64,000 nt of DNA from the NCBI GenBank assembly GCA_007449985.2, contig VIIQ02000040.1, positions 23,501-87,500 on the forward strand, in the 5' to 3' direction. The notes beneath the pieces were generated by a model, which saw only the letters and a program-made list of their open reading frames with translations, ran no database searches and had not been told where the DNA came from. This stretch comes from Desmodesmus armatus. Lineage: Eukaryota; Chlorophyta; Chlorophyceae; Sphaeropleales; Scenedesmaceae. The position numbers and the translations under genes were made by a program. Shown one piece after another: positions 11,457-21,057 of this stretch; position 1 is the first letter of the stretch, and the number at the start of each line of letters is the position of its first letter.

Positions 11457-13415
11457 ATGATCGCATCCACCAAGGCCACCCAGGCAGCCAAGGCTACAGC
11501 CAGCCGTGCCACATTCAAGGCACCAGTGCTGCGTTCAGTTCGCGCCCGCGTGTCCACACAGGAGGACACACAGGTCGATGCAGCAGCCCCACCCAAGGTG
11601 GACTTCATGCCCAACACACAAGCTGTGAGTGGCTGCTTCGCAGTGTCCCTCGGTGGGGTCTCGGTTCAGCTCTTGAACTGTTCTTGTTTTACTTGTGCCA
11701 GTGGCTTGGAGGGATGCAGCGGCAAAGCATTTTTGGGGTAACTGCCCTGCTTGCAAGCAATTGCTGTCCTTGGCAGGACAGGGTGTCTGGCAAGCAGCAG
11801 CAGAGCAGCAGCACCAGCACACGCACCAGTTGCACCTTATATCGAAAGTCTGCAGCACAGCCTGTATCTACCAGCGCTGTCCCAGGCGCAGCTGTGTGTT
11901 GGAACACTGTAGGCTAGGCTTGCCGAAGGCCTGCCAGTGAACCGCCAACACAAGCAATTGGGACACCAGATGCTTATTGTGACCCTGCCACTTTGACTCG
12001 CCACACCCTGCCCTCCTTTGCCCCCGTAGGCCTCTGGATACGTGGAGTTTGACACAGCAGGCCAAAGCAACATGTACCCCGTGATTACCAAGGCCTTTGA
12101 AACAGGTGACTGCAAGGAGCAGCAGCTGCTTTGAATGATGTTGAACTGTAGCCTATTCCTCTGCCTCTGCGGCGGGTGCCTTTGCTGCCTGGCTGTCCCT
12201 TGTTTAAACATCCTGAACAGTTATGCTGTGCGCTCTGCAGGACTCCTGCATGGCATGCCTTGGCAGCTGGATATGGCCTTGCAGGATGTTTGTGCAACGT
12301 AGACCTGCTTTAGTGACAGCACAGACAAGTATTACACTGCAGGTGTATTGAAAGGTGAAGTGAGCTAACTTGGGACAATGTGTGTCTGCTGTGTGTCACA
12401 GGCTCTGACCAGGACACTTTGGAGTCTGGCTCGGCAAACTTTGTAGTGGGCGTGGGTGCAGGTGAGTGGGCGTCCCTGGTCTTGCCGCCATGCATGGCCT
12501 ATGCCAGTTTGTTTCTTGGTCTTCTCGGTCAGTCGTCGCTGCGTGTGCGCTGTGTGACAGTGCGCTAAGCACCTTACAAGGCTGCTTGTTTACTGGGAAA
12601 GGTTCAGGCCTGACTTGGACCGTCTGGTGATTGTGACAGCACCAGCGTGAGCACAAAGCATGTAAGTGCCAGCACCAGCACCAGTCATCAATGATGACTC
12701 ATCATGGCACTGCTTGTTGCTGCGGTACTGCAGGTGTCATTGCAGTTGGAGTGCTGGCGCTGGGCTTGACAGCGCTGTCGCAGCAAGGGGGCGCAGGTGG
12801 GTGTTCAAACTGACTGGCATCCTCGAATGTATGCCCACAAGCAGCCGCGCCTGTAACGTGTTGCCGTGCTAGGCTGACCAAAATCTACTAGAGTGGCTTA
12901 CTCCAGCACGGTTGATAGGATGTTTTTTGCATGCACTGGTGTTGAGGCTCGTGGAACCTTCGCCTTGCAAGCCCGCTGCTACTGTTGAACATGCGCGCCC
13001 CGTCAGTGCGCATGAGCAACAGCAGCAGTAGCCGGGCCATCAGGCAAAGTTGCAACGGGCCTCAACAGCACGGCATGCTGAATACTTGCCCATCAAGCCA
13101 AGGATGACGAACAGTACTACTGCGCAGCGCTTACGCACACTTGCCCAACGGGCCTTGAGTACACACAGCATTATTGCCAAGGCCACCTTCACAATTGCCC
13201 AGCTCATATCTGATTGTACAGCCCGAAAAGCTGGTATGACACAATCAACGCCGCATGTACGCTCTTCACCAAGTGGCTGATTCCACCCAACTCAACGCCC
13301 TGCTGTCTGCCTGCTGTGTGGCCTGTGCTTTTGTTCCCGCTCAGGTGTGACTGATGGCCTGGAGCAATTCAAGGCATTGTCAGAGTATGCTGCTGCCTTC
13401 AGCGCAGAGCTGTAG
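11457..13415 (+). CDS. Small plastid-targeted single-helix membrane protein (unknown)
   Basis: Five exons that I could phase exactly: 11457-11624, 12030-12105, 12402-12461, 12734-12796 and 13345-13415, giving 145 residues. Every donor is GTGAGT-like and every acceptor is AG. The N-terminus begins MIASTKATQAAKATASRATF and is rich in Ala, Ser, Thr, Lys and Arg with almost no acid, like algal chloroplast transit peptides. The mature part has an acidic, soluble region (GYVEFDTAGQSNMYPVITK, then GSDQDTLESG). One hydrophobic helix, VIAVGVLALGLTALS, follows, and then a short tail ending EYAAAFSAEL. This architecture fits a thylakoid or envelope single-span protein. I considered the cytochrome b6f-associated PETO and small photosystem subunits, but cannot match any with confidence. 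A TGTAA motif, the green-algal polyadenylation signal, appears only at 14422 and 14520, so the 3' leader may be long. Confidence 0.8.
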
Positions 13416-14693
13416 GCGCCTTCTTTTTAATTCGTCACCAAGTAGTATGATACCAACAGGGAGTGCTGAGGCTGAGAGGAATGCCTGATAGCGGCGCAGT
13501 TTGCAGGAGTGGTTGAAGACAAGAGCAGTTCAGTATGTCCCGGCATCTGCAGAGGGGTGCCAGCTGGGCATGTGCAGTGTGTCGGCCGCCAGGCCAGCAC
13601 ATGGTTACTGTGAGCAGCAGCACCACATGCCGCTGCATGCGGCTGTCAGGCCTGCACTGCTGGGCGATTGTGTCGACATCAAAAACACCAAGAGGCTTCC
13701 AAGCCGTCTGAGAGTGGTCTGTGAGGGACGGGTATTTTGCGTCCGTGGCTGCCACCCTAGGGTCCTCATGACGTAAGAGAGGGTGCAAGTGTGTTCTGAG
13801 TGTGTCACGACAGACAACTGCGAGAGTCGTGGCAGTCGTGGTGATCTCAATGAAAGGCTGAGTTTGGGCAGCCAATGTGCCACTGTTGTGTTTGCTTGCA
13901 ACATCCTTTTTTGATTTGAGCGGCTGTGCCGCACAGCCGCAGGCTGCTGCCTTGGCTGGTCGCAAGGTGTATGACATGCAAGCCTGGCAGCAACCACAGT
14001 GGCTGCCTGGTGTGTCTGGTTTGTGGCAAGAATCTTCATTGCCTGTGTTGTTTTTTTGGCACAGCCTGGGTCAAGCTCAGTGCACAGTACTGGTAGTATG
14101 AAGAGTGCTTGACTAACAGTTTTGAGAGTGCACAAACCTGGGCGAGAGGTCATAACATGTCTGGCAGTTGTGCTGTCTGTGTGCTGCACAAGCACACTCA
14201 CCCATGCGTTCCAGGCAAGCCTTTGACTGCTGGTGGGTAATTTGTCACAACACGAGAAGGATGCGAGTGATTTGAAAGAAGAACATGTTTGTACTGCCTC
14301 TCACACAGCATCCTTGAGCCATCATGGCTCACTGCATGATGCAGTTCACGGAATGCTTGTTTGCGACACACTTCAACAGCCTGGCAGTTCCAGCAATAGC
14401 AGTACAGACTGCAACTGGTGTTGTAAGCCAGGTCAAGGTGGGAGCGCTTGCGTGCACTCATTGTGACGGCCTCGAGGCTTGACTTTGCCTATCCTGCTGA
14501 CTTGAGCAATCTTTGCTGTTGTAAATGATAACTGACACCATGCATGCAGTGAGGGTCTAGGCTTTCGGACCGCGTGCTGCGTGCTGTGGAGTGTGACCTT
14601 TCGTGATGTGAACACGATGGCAACTGTCCTAGACTCAACACCCCTTCCTTATCGTACGCATTCAGTTTCGGTTGGGTCCTCAGCAACAGCACC
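13416..14693. other. Intergenic, no gene seen
   Basis: Between the plastid-type gene and LSM11. No exon chain is visible on either strand. TGTAA motifs at 14422-14426 and 14520-14524 are candidate 3'-end signals for the upstream gene. The stretch before 14694 must contain the LSM11 promoter and leader. Confidence 0.4.
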
Positions 14694-15817
14694 ATGATGG
14701 ACGACCAGCCACAAGCTCCTGATCCAAAGGCAGATCAGCAGGGGTCGAAAAGAAAGAAGAAGAAGAAGACGAAACCCGTCCCTCAGCCTCCCTCAGACCC
14801 TCGTTTAGACCTTACTAGCCCTGACTTTGATGCAGAACTAGCGCTGCATGCCAGCACGGGTGTGCAGCTGCCAGTGCCGGATGCCCCTCTCCTAGACAAC
14901 CTCAGCAGATGTGCTGGCATGCTGCAGTTGCCAGAGGAACAGAAACCAGCAGAGCAGCAGCAGCAGGAGCCCAGCATAGAGCTACAAGAGGTGCGCCCGG
15001 GGAAGATGAGCCCACAACCACTCCTGCCAAGCAGGAACAGCCACAAACCTGAACAGCAGTAGCAGGGGCGGCCTCCCTATAGCCGATGTTGCGGCACTTG
15101 TCCAGCTTGCATGAGCGTGTGTGCCCTGGGACGTTCCACATTCATTCAAAGGTTTCACCTTCTGTTCAGTACACAGTACTCCAAAAAGTGCACTTGTCTG
15201 TCTCTGCAGCTCACACGAATATGAACAGCTCCCCAACAACGTCATTACAACACATGTCTTTTGGGTTCGTCAACATTCATTCTGACATGCAGGCACAAGC
15301 AAAGAAGGCCAAAGCAGCAGCCCTAAAGCAGCGAGCCCTGCAGGCCACCCAGCGGGCAGAAGCCTCTGTCAAACTGGGTACCCTCCCAGACATCATGCAG
15401 TCAGCCGTGACAGCAGGAGGTCCCCTTGCTGCACTGGCCACCTGGCAATCTGCAGGACAGCGTGTGTATGTAGTGACCAGACATGCCAGTGGCGTGCGGG
15501 GCAGGGCGGTGGGCACGCTTGTCGCTTTTGACAAGTATATGAACCTGCTGTTGAAAGATGTCGAAGAGACCTACACAGTCATTGTGAAGGTCCAAAGGGT
15601 GAAGCAGCAGCTGCTGCAGAGCCAGCAGCAGCGGCAGGAGCAGGGCCTACCAGCTGACCAGCAGCAGCAGTGTGCGTCTGTGGACCAGCAGCAGCCACAG
15701 CAGCAACCACAGGGCCTGCCGGCTGATCAGCAGCAGCAGCAGCGGCATCAGCAGCGCGCGTCTGTAGAGCAGCAGCAGCCGCAGCCACAGCAGCAACAAC
15801 CACAGGGGCAGTCCGCT

Positions 15818-15852
<35 letters not shown>

Positions 15853-16051
15853 GAGGCCGCCAGGCACGCGGACACGTACCCGGTGGTGCCGCAAGCAGCA
15901 GCAGCGGTATCGCCGGTTAGACCAGATCCTGCTGAAGGGTGACAACATTGTGTTGGTCAGCGGCAACCCACCCACACTGCAGCAGCCAGCTGGGGCGCCT
16001 GCTGCTCCTACAGCTGCAGCAGCAGCAGCCGATGCTGTGCCGGGCCTGTAG
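14694..16051 (+). CDS. LSM11: U7 snRNA-associated Sm-like protein LSM11
   Basis: LSM11 replaces SmD2 in the heptameric ring of the U7 snRNP, which recruits the cleavage machinery to the 3' end of replication-dependent histone mRNAs. Two exons, 14694-14990 and 15293-16051, join in phase 0 (donor GTGCGC, acceptor GCAG) to give 351 residues. The N-terminal part has a Lys-rich stretch and then LDLTSPDFDAELALH and a PDAPLLDNL segment. This matches the conserved LSM11 N-terminal motif (LD-S-FD-LAL, P-AP-NN), which in animals contacts FLASH and the 3'-processing factors. The Sm1 motif is at 15451-15575 (GTLVAFDKYMNLLLKDVEE). A Gln-rich insert of about 100 residues follows, and then the Sm2 motif DQILLKGDNIVLVSG (about 15913-15963). 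A long linker between Sm1 and Sm2 is itself diagnostic of LSM11. The second codon is also Met, so initiation could be at 14697. Confidence 0.9.
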
Positions 16052-16230
16052 GCTTTGCACAGATCGACTGGTGTGTCATGCTTGCTGCACTAGCCAGCTG
16101 GGACGCCCGCTGTTACACCAGCTGCAGCAGTAGGTGATACTGATGCTGCACCTGGCCTGTAGGGTCTGTACATCAGGATTGTTGGTCACTGCAGCAGCCA
16201 CCTGGGGCTGGAACACCTACATCCTCAACT

Positions 16231-16308
<78 letters not shown>
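16046..16308 (+). repeat. Decayed copies of the LSM11 tail followed by (CAG)25
   Basis: The final coding stretch of LSM11 (alternating CAGCCAGCTGGGGCGCC and a CAG-rich piece ending GGCCTGTAG) recurs about 110 bp apart. CCTGTAGG-type ends occur near 16046 and 16157, and CAGCCACCTGGGGCTGGAAC appears near 16194. The last copy runs into about 25 pure CAG triplets (16232-16308) in the presumed 3' untranslated region. Confidence 0.65.
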
Positions 16309-17485
16309 CCCAATGCTGGTGCAAATTTCATTGCAGGAGTCTGCAGCACAGCAGCAGGCCTGCTGTGCCACCTGGTGACATAGCATGCAGCCCCCTACAG
16401 CCCCCTCCTCTCAGCCTTCAAGTTGCGTTCTGGTTACTTCTGGGCTGTGCCTGACCCTGTTGAATAAATAGCCCTGACTTGGGCCTTTCAGGGTTTTGTG
16501 TGGTGAGAACCGCAGGCAGCTGCTGGCTGAGTCACCTGCTTATGCATCTGTTTGTTGAACGTTTCGCAATGGCCTTGATTTGCTGCAATATGCATACCGT
16601 CACAAGGTCGTTCGTATACTGTGCACATGTGACACACACTGGCATGGAGCCCACCAGAAGCCCCTGGCCATGACATGCACCAGCCTGGTATGGCATGGCT
16701 GCGGCTCGCAGATGCTGCTTGGCTTGTTATTCCTCATGTCTTTGACGCTGTTTTGGAAGTGCCTGGTTGCTTTCCTGACCCCCCATGAGCCTCTGGCTCC
16801 CTTGTGGGTTGCTCAGCCTTTTGCTGAGCCAATTACTGTAACTGTTGGCTGACCGTTATGCTGGACAGTTGTGTAGGGATGGTCATGGTCATTTTGAGGA
16901 ACACAATTGTCTGTGCTTGCCAAATTCCAGCACGCATCAGTCAGGCCCGTATGGGAGGTCAGCTTTTTGGGGCTGGCAAAGCAACACTCTGCTGACAAAG
17001 CCACGCTGTGCTATGTTGTGTGTGTTGGAATCAAGCATCCGTACTGCAGTGATTCAAAACATAACAGCACCTTGGCATATGGCTTCATGTGGGGCACCAA
17101 TGATGAGTCCGTAGGTCAGGCTGCACTCAACACCTGCTGGATTGACAGCACCACCAGCAAGCAAACAAGGTCCAAAGGAGTACACATGTGCATCAGCAGT
17201 CTGAAAATCTCAGACTTCAACCTATCAGGCTCCAAAAAACATTGCAGCCTATGCCACCTGCAGTAGCACCCATGGTCACACAGTATTGCAGTGTGACACG
17301 ACCACTGACAGGACGACTGACAAAGCCAAAAAGCTGCACCGCAATGCAACACAGGATCACACTTTTGTCAGCCGCCCCCCTCCCCCAGCAAAGCACAATA
17401 AACCAACACTCATGCAACCACGTACATGCACACAAAGGGTGTGCACCCGCAGCACCAACACTTCCCAACCCCTTCTTCATTCAAC
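16309..17485. other. 3' untranslated / convergent intergenic region
   Basis: Lies between convergent LSM11 and the RING gene. A TGTAA motif at 16837-16841 is the first candidate algal polyadenylation signal downstream of LSM11. No convincing exon is present on either strand. Confidence 0.4.
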
Positions 17486-20400
17486 TTACAGTCCCGTTGG
17501 CCCGTTCCCACCCCCACGTTGCCGCCCCTGTCCCTGACCCTGCCTCCACCGTGGTATTGGCCCCCTCTGCTGCGGCGTCAGCTGCTGCCGCTGTTGCTGC
17601 TGCTGCTGCCCTGGGCCGCCGCCGCTGTTGCTGCGCCCGTGTTTGACTACATTCCGCTGTGTGGGCCTTCTACCAGGTGTCCTAGACAGCCCTTCATGCC
17701 AGTCATCATCACCACCAGAGTCATAGTCATGGTCGTAGTAGTCATGTTCAAGTTCATGGCCGAAGTCATCGTCTTCATGGATGTTCATGCGTGCAAGGCT
17801 GTCGGCGGCCTGCTGCTGCTGCCAGGGGTCTGTAGCATCTGTAGGACCGGACGGGTCTGCTCCATTGCTGCTGCTGCCTGCTTGTAGCGATGTCAGCTGT
17901 CTGTCAAGCCTACGCAACAATGGCAGAAGCAGGCACAAACAGAAATCAGATGGCTGGCTGCACACGTTGGCGAGTAGCAGAGGTCACATGCCGGGGCGCA
18001 TTTGTGTGACACAAATCCAGGAGCAGGATGCGTCCCTTCAGGAGATGTGTCAGGAGTCAGGGCTGTTGTCAGCGTCCAGCAGTGCTGGAAAACGATGTAA
18101 CATGGCGTACGCACACGTGCCAAGGCTGTGCACCAGCAAGTCCATGCAGTGCAGATGGCCCCTGCCACCACACATTCATCCACACTAACTGTTCCTGTTA
18201 CTGTTACATGGTTCAGGCTGAGCCTAAACACCCCGTAGGGAGCCAACGAGGCTCATGGGGTATCAGCATCATATAACGCATTTGAATAGACATTGACATT
18301 GACTTGCTGACCACAGGTCCTTGGGAATCCCACTTCAGTAGTTTGGTTTTGAAACCACAAGCAGCATTTGTGGGGTGGTCTGCAGCAGCCCGTCTCAGCG
18401 CTGCTGCTTGTTATGCCCCTTGTATGTTTGCGTTGTGGCCGTAACTGGCACAGGCTATCTAGTGTCCTAGGTCACTGGTCGCCTGGTGGTGTCTTGCTTG
18501 TCTTGCACCAAGGTCGATTTGCTGCTTGCAGCTTGCTGCATGCGCATTGAACCTAGCCGGAAACACGTGTAATGATGATGATGATGATAATGATGAATAG
18601 ACATTGTAGCACTCATCTGAATCTAACAAAGCATCCACGCCCGCACAAACACCTAAGCACCCACTGTAGAGTTCATGCAGCAGCATTTGGGGGTCAAAGC
18701 GCATCTCACCCTCCAAAGTGCTCCTGCAGCACAGCACAGCACGGCACAGCACGGCACACAGCATCAAGCACAGCAGCAAGTTGCACGATGCGCAAGTGTG
18801 CTGAGCAGCCAACTGCAGCAGTGTGTGGCACTTGCTGCACGAGCGCAAGCATTGTGTGAATAGAAGTCAGCCGGTGGTGTATTGCTTGTCTTGCACCAAG
18901 ATCAATTTGTTGCTAGCAGCATGCTGCATGGGCGATCAACCTGGCCGGGAACACGTGTAATGATGGTGGGCCTCAGGTGCAAACGCCTCAAGCACCTTAG
19001 TGAGGGCAGGCCACGGTCACATGACATGTGCACATGCAGCAGCTCCACCAGTGCTGGATCCAGCAGCAGCCCCAAAATCATCACCGAGTAAATACACTTG
19101 CCACACAATCAAGGCATTGCCTACCAAAATCGTGTGGGTTGTGCAGCTAGCAACTAGCACTGATCCTATCTGCGTGTTGGGGCTGCAAGTCGCTCACCTG
19201 TACCCAGCCAGCAGCTCGATGACGTCCTGCACTCCATCAAGCAGCCCCGTCTGGTGCGCCCCGCCCCGCCTGCCACACCCGTACGCCTCCCGGTAGACGC
19301 GGTTGTGCACACTCTGCGCACGCGACTGCAGCCTGTGTGCACGCGGAAACACAGGAAAAAAACGAAAAAGGGCGATAGCAGCAGGCAGCACAGCAAGCAG
19401 CGGTCAGGCACATGACCAGGCAGCATTCTTCTGCAGTCTGTTGCAAATATCCGCGTCTGAATATGGAGGGCATCAAATCCATAAACACACGTACACGGCA
19501 GACATCCAAGGTATCCGGCTGCACTACCAAAACACACAGCCACTACTGGAAACGAGGCTTGCAGTGCCAGAACCTGCCTTGGTTACAACCCTGCCTGATC
19601 ACCTGGCGCACTCTGCCAGAAAGTAGGAATGGTCCAAGCAGCTCAGGTCAGGCTCTGCAGGAAGCAACAGGAAGGTGTTCAGGTATGGACAGCACGCTAG
19701 GCAGGAGCCTGCCCCATGCAGCTGCTGCTATACGAACTATACGAACTATACGAACTACCAACTTAGCTGTGAGGCTGACGATGCTGAACGGCACGTTGGG
19801 GCCTAGCTGCAGTGTCTGCATCAGTTGCATCAGATAGGTGTGCCTACATGTCACAATGCCGAAGGCCCCTGCCTGGCACAGCACAACTGTAGCTGCTGCA
19901 CCCCCCCCCCCCCCAACGCAGCGAGCTGACCTGCTTCAGATGGGTGCTCTGCTGCAGCTGGCTCAGCTGCCTGCACAGCACAGCACAGCACAGCACAGCA
20001 TGGCGCAGGACCGCAAAACAGGCAGAGTATGTGGTTCACCTGTAAGTTCACAGCTGACAAAGGGCCACTACCCCACCAGCCATGAGTACGAATGCTACCC
20101 ACTGACACTGAGAGCGGGCTGTTGCTGGTGGCCGCCAGAGCTGCTGTGCGCTTCACCAATGCCTGCGCATCTGCTAAGCTGATCCCGCATGCCCACACTA
20201 TCACAAAGCGAGCCAGCATGCCCACACAGTCACAAGAGTAAGGTGGCACAATGCCATGTGAGACACCGATTGGGAGACCAAACTGCTGTTCACGGCTGTT
20301 CACCTGCTCACTGCCATCTTCCAGAATCAACGCCTTGACGTCAGCTCGGCAAACTGGACAGCAGGGCTGTTGACGCGTGCCCACCCACTGCTCTATACAG

Positions 20401-20654
20401 CCACGACAGAACTGGTGACCGCAGCCCTTCACTGCTGTTGGCTCCTTCATGCTGGTCATGCATATGTGGCACTGATGTTCGAGTTGGTCCTCATCAGCTT
20501 GGCTTGAGCTAGGCAGCTCCTGCTGCTGTTCCTGCTGCTCCTGGACTCCCTGAGGCTGACGCTGCTCCACAACCGACTGCTGCTGCTCAGTCTCCCCAGG
20601 AAGCTGCTGCAGTTCCTCTGCTGTAGCTGGCATGCTGAAACAACGTTGATACAA
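17486..20654 (-). CDS. RING-HC E3 ubiquitin ligase
   Basis: RING-HC domain proteins bring an E2 enzyme to a substrate for ubiquitin transfer. The first exon (about 20654-20310) opens with a Gln-rich segment and then the full C3HC4 zinc ligand set. CHICM gives C-x2-C, CGHQFCRGC gives C-x-H-x2-C-x2-C, and CCPVC gives the last pair. It ends EDGSEQ before GTGAAC. Later blocks look coding: about 20180-20112 (ADAQALVKRTAALAATSNSP), about 19973-19930, 19329-19196 (RAQSVHNRVYREAYGCG, ending LLAGYR before GTGAGC) and about 18720-18620. The terminal exon, about 17930-17486, is disordered and acidic, with HEDDDFGHELEHDYYDHDYD followed by a Gly/Arg/Gln-rich tail. The RING plus a downstream R-V-Y-R-E helix recalls TOPORS-like and plant RING proteins, but I cannot place it in a named family. 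The start may be 20654 or the internal Met at 20633; an acceptor-like TTTCAG just before the latter suggests a leader intron. Confidence 0.7.
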
Positions 20655-21057
20655 CTATCTCTGTTCAATGCCGCTGGGAGGTGCCCTTTGAGGGCGGTTG
20701 TGGTTGTTGTGGACGTTTCAGCCTACTGCCCCGTGCGAAGCAACCGCCTGTGACCCTCTTATAAACGTGATGCGTGCACCAAATTGGTACATATGATCCA
20801 AAGGCACCAGTATGAAGTCTTCAGGGCATGACACATCATTTGTCATCGTATTCAAGTTGCAATTGCTGGTGCTCAGGTCTCGTACATGAATGGCACTTGC
20901 ACAGACCATCTGCAGCGTCAGTATGCCAATGACCAGGCTCTCCGTAAACACCTCACCTCGACTTGACTGACTTGACTGGATCAGTTTTCACCCGGGCTTC
21001 CTCCCCTGCCCAACATGGGGCCTCCTGCTGGACGGAAAGTCCCAATGCTATGATGTT
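20655..21057. promoter_or_regulatory. Divergent intergenic region
   Basis: About 400 bp between the divergent RING gene and sulfotransferase gene. It contains a 77-codon minus-strand ORF (20951-20718) with a hydrophobic start, without splice context or recognisable domain. I regard the region as a shared promoter zone. Confidence 0.4.

Noticed and set aside
18730..18765. CAGCACAGCACGGC pentamer arrays, also near 8090 and 19978
   Set aside because: Simple pentanucleotide microsatellites with no spacer structure; not a CRISPR array. No CRISPR seen in the window.
19728..19760. TATACGAAC tandem repeats resembling half of a loxP site
   Set aside because: A short direct repeat of about 10 bp without the inverted arms and spacer of a recombinase site; a simple slippage repeat.
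20718..20951. 77-codon minus ORF with hydrophobic N-terminus
   Set aside because: No splice context, no domain, and it lies in the short divergent promoter region.
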